A stretch of DNA of 64,000 nt, from assembly GCA_031551725.1 (NCBI GenBank), contig JAVBNF010000033.1, positions 14,105 to 78,104 on the forward strand. The letters run 5' to 3'. This DNA is from JAVBNF01 sp031551725. GTDB taxonomy: Bacteria; Bacteroidota; Bacteroidia; Bacteroidales; P3. Each line of letters starts with the position of its first letter. The stretch's first letter is position 1. Made by a program: the position numbers and the translations under genes. Shown here one piece after another: positions 60,835 to 64,000 of this stretch. Under the pieces are notes generated by a model. It had not been told where the DNA came from and did no database searches. It saw nothing but the letters and a program-made list of their open reading frames with translations.

Positions 60835-60907
60835 GTAACGAATGGAGAGTAGAGAATTGAAAATGGAGAATAAACTGCATTTCCTCTCTAATCCCTAACA
60901 TTTAACG

Positions 60908-60933
60908 AAAAATCCCACTTTCGTGGGATTTTT
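60908..60933 (-). terminator. Terminator of tRNA-Gly
   Basis: AAAAATCCCAC and GTGGGATTTTT form an 11-bp stem with a 4-base loop. A and T runs flank both sides, so it could work in both directions; on the minus strand it ends the tRNA-Gly transcript. Confidence 0.85.
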
Positions 60934-60935
60934 TT

Positions 60936-60963
60936 GTAGAGACGCAATACATTGCGTCTCTAC
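60936..60963. repeat. Palindrome GTAGAGACGCAAT
   Basis: A perfect 13-bp inverted repeat (60936-60948 and 60951-60963) with a 2-base centre, between the tRNA-Gly 3' end and its terminator. I recall this unit as a common dispersed repeat in Bacteroidota genomes. Confidence 0.8.
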
Positions 60964-61039
60964 TGGAGCGGAAAACGGGACTCGAACCCGCGACCCCAAC
61001 CTTGGCAAGGTTGTGCTCTACCAGCTGAGCTACTTCCGC
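60964..61039 (-). tRNA. tRNA-Gly (anticodon GCC), with encoded CCA
   Basis: On the minus strand: GCGGAAGTAGCTCAGCTGGT (acceptor and D arm), anticodon arm AACCTTGCCAAGGTT with anticodon GCC, T arm GCGGGTTCGAGTCCCGT, acceptor TTCCGC and discriminator T, followed by an encoded CCA (60964-60966). It reads GGC/GGU codons. A consensus promoter lies 11 bases upstream and a strong terminator downstream. Confidence 0.96.
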
Positions 61040-61049
61040 TTCGGGGATG

Positions 61050-61081
61050 CAAAGGTAGTAAAAAAAATTTGATTGTGCAAA
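61050..61081 (-). promoter_or_regulatory. Consensus promoter of tRNA-Gly
   Basis: On the minus strand TTTG (61078-61081), a 20-base spacer and TACCTTTG (61050-61057), just before the tRNA 5' end at 61039. Confidence 0.85.
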
Positions 61082-61121
61082 TTTTTTTTGAAAACCGCGC
61101 ATCACCCTGTTTGCATATCTT

Positions 61122-61238
61122 TTTAATTGTTAATTATTAATTGTTAATTATTAATGAAGCTGCGCCTCAATTAAGCATTAAGCACTAAAAACATTGTACG
61201 CGAAGCAATTTATAATTAATAATTTATAATTAACAATT
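61122..61238. repeat. AT-rich palindromic element next to the T9SS cargo gene
   Basis: TTAATTGTTAATTATTAATT on the left and TTTATAATTAATAATTTATA then ATTAACAATTTC on the right, with a centre AATGAAGCTGCGCCTCAATT and TTAAGCATTAAGCAC. It is the same family as 6299, 18065 and 53298. It fills the spacer to the right of the tRNA genes. Confidence 0.7.
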
Positions 61239-61239
61239 T

Positions 61240-64000
61240 CTATCTATTTATCACTATCCTCACCACATCGTATTCCATTCCTCCGTCGCAACCGGCTTCC
61301 AGACGCAGGATATATACCCCTGCCGGAAGGTTGTCGGTGGTTAATTTCTTACGATAAATACCCATTTGACGCTCACCGTTAACTATCACTTTCACTTGTG
61401 TACCAAGCGCATTAAACAAGCGGAGATTCACCACGCATTCGCTGGCCACGCTGTAGGTAATATCCGACCACGTAATCATCGGGTTAGGTGTTACGTTGAT
61501 AATCTTCGAATGTTCAACATCTTGTACCGGTTTACGGGTCAAGTTTTCTTCGTCTGACGAGACAGGCACTTCACCGCCGCTATTCACCGTATCTGCTTCA
61601 TCAGACCACTCGGTTTCTTCAACCACCTGGCGTTCTGCTTTGCGAATGGCGATGGTTGGCATAGAGAATTGATAGTTCGAATAACGCTCAACATTATGCC
61701 CCCATACCCCAAAACGTTCCAAATCATCTATTGAGAATTTAGATGGTAAATCTTTCAATGCTTTTGCTTTCACTTTTAATGTGACATATGCTATAACATC
61801 TCCTTGTTTGATTCTCACATCTAACCCAGAGAACCACACAAATGCAACAGTTTCTTTTGAAATATTAGATGCATAATTTCCATAACCAATACCTGAACGA
61901 ACATCCAAAACTTCTACATTTTTTGCATCGAAATTCATCCAAAATTGCATTGCTCGAAGGACTCCGGAGGTCTGAGAAACAATGGGATAGTTAATCAAAA
62001 CTTCGTTTTCATTAAGCCAAAGCGTATCTTTACTTACTATTAAAGAAGTTTTTTGCTTCTTAACTCTTTGGAAGACATCCGTTGTTGAAGGAGTCGGTTT
62101 CACACTAATATCAACATCCCCTCTAATAATACCTCTTACGTGGTTATTCACATCATCACTTGCTAAAAAAACTGTGTCATTGCTAAAAATCCAATTATTG
62201 ATAGCTGTTGATGCATCCGCTCTATCTGTACGATACGTTCCTGCTGTTCCTGTTTCTGAAACTTGGGCAAGAGATAAATCTGTTGCATCTGCCGCAAATA
62301 TACCAAATCTGTTTACAAAGCTGGAACTCGTATAATCAACTGAAGAACTATCAACATTAGCTGCCAAAGGTATTAAAGAACGCAACGAAACATTCAAGAC
62401 TGTTTGAAAATCTTCTGCATCAGAAACCTTTGTTAACCATTCTGCTATTATTGTCGCATCTGCAGCATCTATGTTATCAGCTATTGCAAATACGTCGGAG
62501 ATATTTTCTTTACTTGGTGCCAAGCATCTGAACTGATATTTTCCTGCCGGATAACGTCCTTTAAATTCAAAATATCCATCCGACTTGGAGTGTACCGTAT
62601 CCAATTTTTGTTCGGTTCCATCCGGATTAATTCTCCATAACTCAACAATTACATTTCCTAATGGTCGGTGATCCTTATAATCTCCCGGATTGCTTGCCGC
62701 CCAAACAGGATCCCAAACAGTATCATAGCTCACAAAACCACCAATCTTATAGCCGGTTAATACTTGTACGGAAACGGTATCTGTAATTGAACATGCACGG
62801 GCATCGTCGTTGGTCATGGTCACGTACAACGTGTCCATTTTAGGCTCGAGGCCTGCAAAATTGGTTGTATCACCTATATAGCGGTCGGGCATGCTCAACA
62901 ATGGAGCCCCCATCGGCATTGTTTTTTGCGTCCATTGGAAGAGTACATTCGGAGAGCCTGTCGCCTGCGTAAAGAACTGCAAGGTGTCGCCATGTCCGAT
63001 AGAAGTATCCATCGTGTGCTTGTTGTGCACGCGGATACGTGAAAACCACATGGTATCGCTGAAAGCACATCCTTTAAGCGTTGTACCTTCCATCACCACT
63101 TGTACGGAATCTTGTACCATGTTTTCCGGATATACGTACGGAGCATGGTTGGTAGTGGCAATCATGTAGAAGGTGTCGCGTTTTTCAGAAATAACCGTGT
63201 CGTACCAAATAGAGTCTACTTTAACAACTGTTTTAATTGGCAATACCGGAACGTAGCAGGTCACCATGCGGAGGGAATCCACACGGATAAGGACTTCTTG
63301 GTCTGAGCAAATAGTTCCTGCACCGTAAGGATTTGAAATCGGAACAGTCCTCATCTCGTAAATAGAATCGTAAACAATTGTACTATCGCATCTTATTGAT
63401 GAGTAATATTGATAAATATATACCGTACTATCATGTTCGATGATTGGATCTCCACACACTGTTTGAGGTCCAAATAACGGATGGTTGACTGTTGAACAAT
63501 TCGGAACGACTTCCTCTAAGATGTAATAAAGATGCTCATAGCCGGGTAAATCAGCCGGTACTCTTCCTGCTTTAAAACTATCTGCCGGGAAATGATTCCA
63601 TTTAGGAGAAACAAAATCAATATCTCTATTAACTTTCAACGGAATGAATGGTGTTGTTTCACTCAAATCTACCATTAGGTTTTGATTTTCAATAATAGAT
63701 ATTGATGAAAGTTGTTTTTTACCCACAACAAAAGAAGGCGCTCCTGCACAACCAGGGCCTGGAATTCTTTTTGGTCTATAAATAATATTATATGCTGAAA
63801 TCTTAGGTAATTGTGTCGCAAGACCCGGACCGGTTGCGGATGTTATATTCATGCTCTCCGGAATCAACAATACCGTATCATGACACGTTCTTCCATTTCC
63901 GCAAACAACAGAATCCGGAACTATATTTCGTGCATTTGTATCAACAAGACCTGGCTTAAATGGCTTGTTTGCCGCAGAAACAGATGACGTGAACAACTGC
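61240..64000 (-). CDS. T9SS-exported surface protein with cohesin-like region and type A sorting domain (partial)
   Basis: The 3' part, at least 919 residues, of a minus-strand gene that continues past the right edge. The first visible residues (QLFTSSVSAANKPF) look like the end of a signal peptide, so little is probably missing. Residues about 280-420 contain Ig-like strands (DTLQFFTQATGSPNVLFQWT). About 430-510 is a carboxypeptidase-regulatory/SdrB-like fold (LGNVIVELWRINPDGTEQKL, GYFEFKGRYPAGKYQFRCLA). About 515-535 is dockerin-like (IADNIDAADATIIAEWL). About 660-770 is cohesin-like (SKDTLWLNENEVLINYPIVS, VTLKVKAKALKDL). The C-terminus is the T9SS type A sorting domain (NVTPNPMITWSDITYSVASE, NLPAGVYILRLEAG). 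Confidence 0.85.
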   Translation of the reverse strand, partial: QLFTSSVSAANKPFKPGLVDTNARNIVPDSVVCGNGRTCHDTVLLIPESMNITSATGPGLATQLPKISAYNIIYRPKRIPGPGCAGAPSFVVGKKQLSSISIIENQNLMVDLSETTPFIPLKVNRDIDFVSPKWNHFPADSFKAGRVPADLPGYEHLYYILEEVVPNCSTVNHPLFGPQTVCGDPIIEHDSTVYIYQYYSSIRCDSTIVYDSIYEMRTVPISNPYGAGTICSDQEVLIRVDSLRMVTCYVPVLPIKTVVKVDSIWYDTVISEKRDTFYMIATTNHAPYVYPENMVQDSVQVVMEGTTLKGCAFSDTMWFSRIRVHNKHTMDTSIGHGDTLQFFTQATGSPNVLFQWTQKTMPMGAPLLSMPDRYIGDTTNFAGLEPKMDTLYVTMTNDDARACSITDTVSVQVLTGYKIGGFVSYDTVWDPVWAASNPGDYKDHRPLGNVIVELWRINPDGTEQKLDTVHSKSDGYFEFKGRYPAGKYQFRCLAPSKENISDVFAIADNIDAADATIIAEWLTKVSDAEDFQTVLNVSLRSLIPLAANVDSSSVDYTSSSFVNRFGIFAADATDLSLAQVSETGTAGTYRTDRADASTAINNWIFSNDTVFLASDDVNNHVRGIIRGDVDISVKPTPSTTDVFQRVKKQKTSLIVSKDTLWLNENEVLINYPIVSQTSGVLRAMQFWMNFDAKNVEVLDVRSGIGYGNYASNISKETVAFVWFSGLDVRIKQGDVIAYVTLKVKAKALKDLPSKFSIDDLERFGVWGHNVERYSNYQFSMPTIAIRKAERQVVEETEWSDEADTVNSGGEVPVSSDEENLTRKPVQDVEHSKIINVTPNPMITWSDITYSVASECVVNLRLFNALGTQVKVIVNGERQMGIYRKKLTTDNLPAGVYILRLEAGCDGGMEYDVVRIVINR

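Noticed and set aside
60539..60901. A 120-residue minus-strand frame across the tRNA-Leu region
   Set aside because: It runs through the tRNA-Leu gene, its terminator and repeat units; the GGRHAGLK-like peptide is a known artefact of reading a tRNA-Leu gene as protein.
60902..61140. Short frames over tRNA-Gly on both strands
   Set aside because: The peptides (AEVAQLVEHNLAKVGVAGSS and KRDSNPRPQPWQGCALPAEL) are the classic mistranslations of tRNA genes.

Overview
This window looks like a chromosomal segment of a Bacteroidota bacterium, most likely order Bacteroidales. The evidence is: promoters of the TTTG / TAnnTTTG type (clear at hicA, the radical SAM gene, higBA and tRNA-Gly); secreted proteins with type IX secretion sorting domains; PorP/SprF outer-membrane proteins; a TonB receptor paired with a DUF4374 lipoprotein; an EF-G2-type paralogue; and many intergenic palindromic or tandem repeats of kinds common in this phylum. 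The base composition is moderately AT-rich, and intergenic DNA is very AT-rich. No phage, IS transposase, CRISPR array or rRNA is visible.

Layout. 1-1439: the end of a TonB-dependent receptor and a DUF4374 lipoprotein (a Xus-like siderophore pair). 1806-5430: an OmpA/TPR lipoprotein (minus), then a small outer-membrane barrel and thiL (plus). 5515-11245: ribF, a plugless TonB-receptor-like barrel and a 1033-residue TPR protein (minus). 11462-12752: two toxin-antitoxin modules, hicAB and an HI0074/MNT pair, abutting tail to tail. 12866-14323: pepD. 14453-18736: a TIGR03915/TIGR03916 putative DNA repair pair and a COG3014/LpoB lipoprotein pair. 18791-22667: gmk, nadD, an LTA-synthase-like phosphotransferase and a GT2 glycosyltransferase. 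22763-24682: osmC, gcvH and a higBA module. 24937-26988: ispG, ssb and a YraN nuclease-like protein.

The dominant feature is a 23-kb minus-strand operon (50046 to 26985) with the order adhesin (4961 aa), PorP/SprF, adhesin (about 2070 aa), PorP/SprF. Both adhesins end in a gliding-motility-associated (type B) sorting domain. Each is followed by its own PorP/SprF protein, as in the sprB-sprF arrangement of Flavobacterium. A third T9SS cargo, with a type A sorting domain, enters from the right edge (61240-64000).

Between these lie an MCE/MlaD protein, pyk, sppA, a VapD-type toxin with a small overlapping upstream partner, an AAA/STAND ATPase flanked by two copies of one palindrome, an EF-G2 paralogue with degraded GTPase motifs, a DUF1016 PD-(D/E)XK protein, tRNA-Leu(TAA) and tRNA-Gly(GCC).

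A second theme is repeat DNA. At least ten small repeat families occupy the spacers, and several have entered genes: an in-frame insert in sppA, repeats in the DUF1016 gene, and the ends of nadD, sppA and the EF-G2 gene. All functional assignments come from reading motifs and family resemblance; no database search was run.
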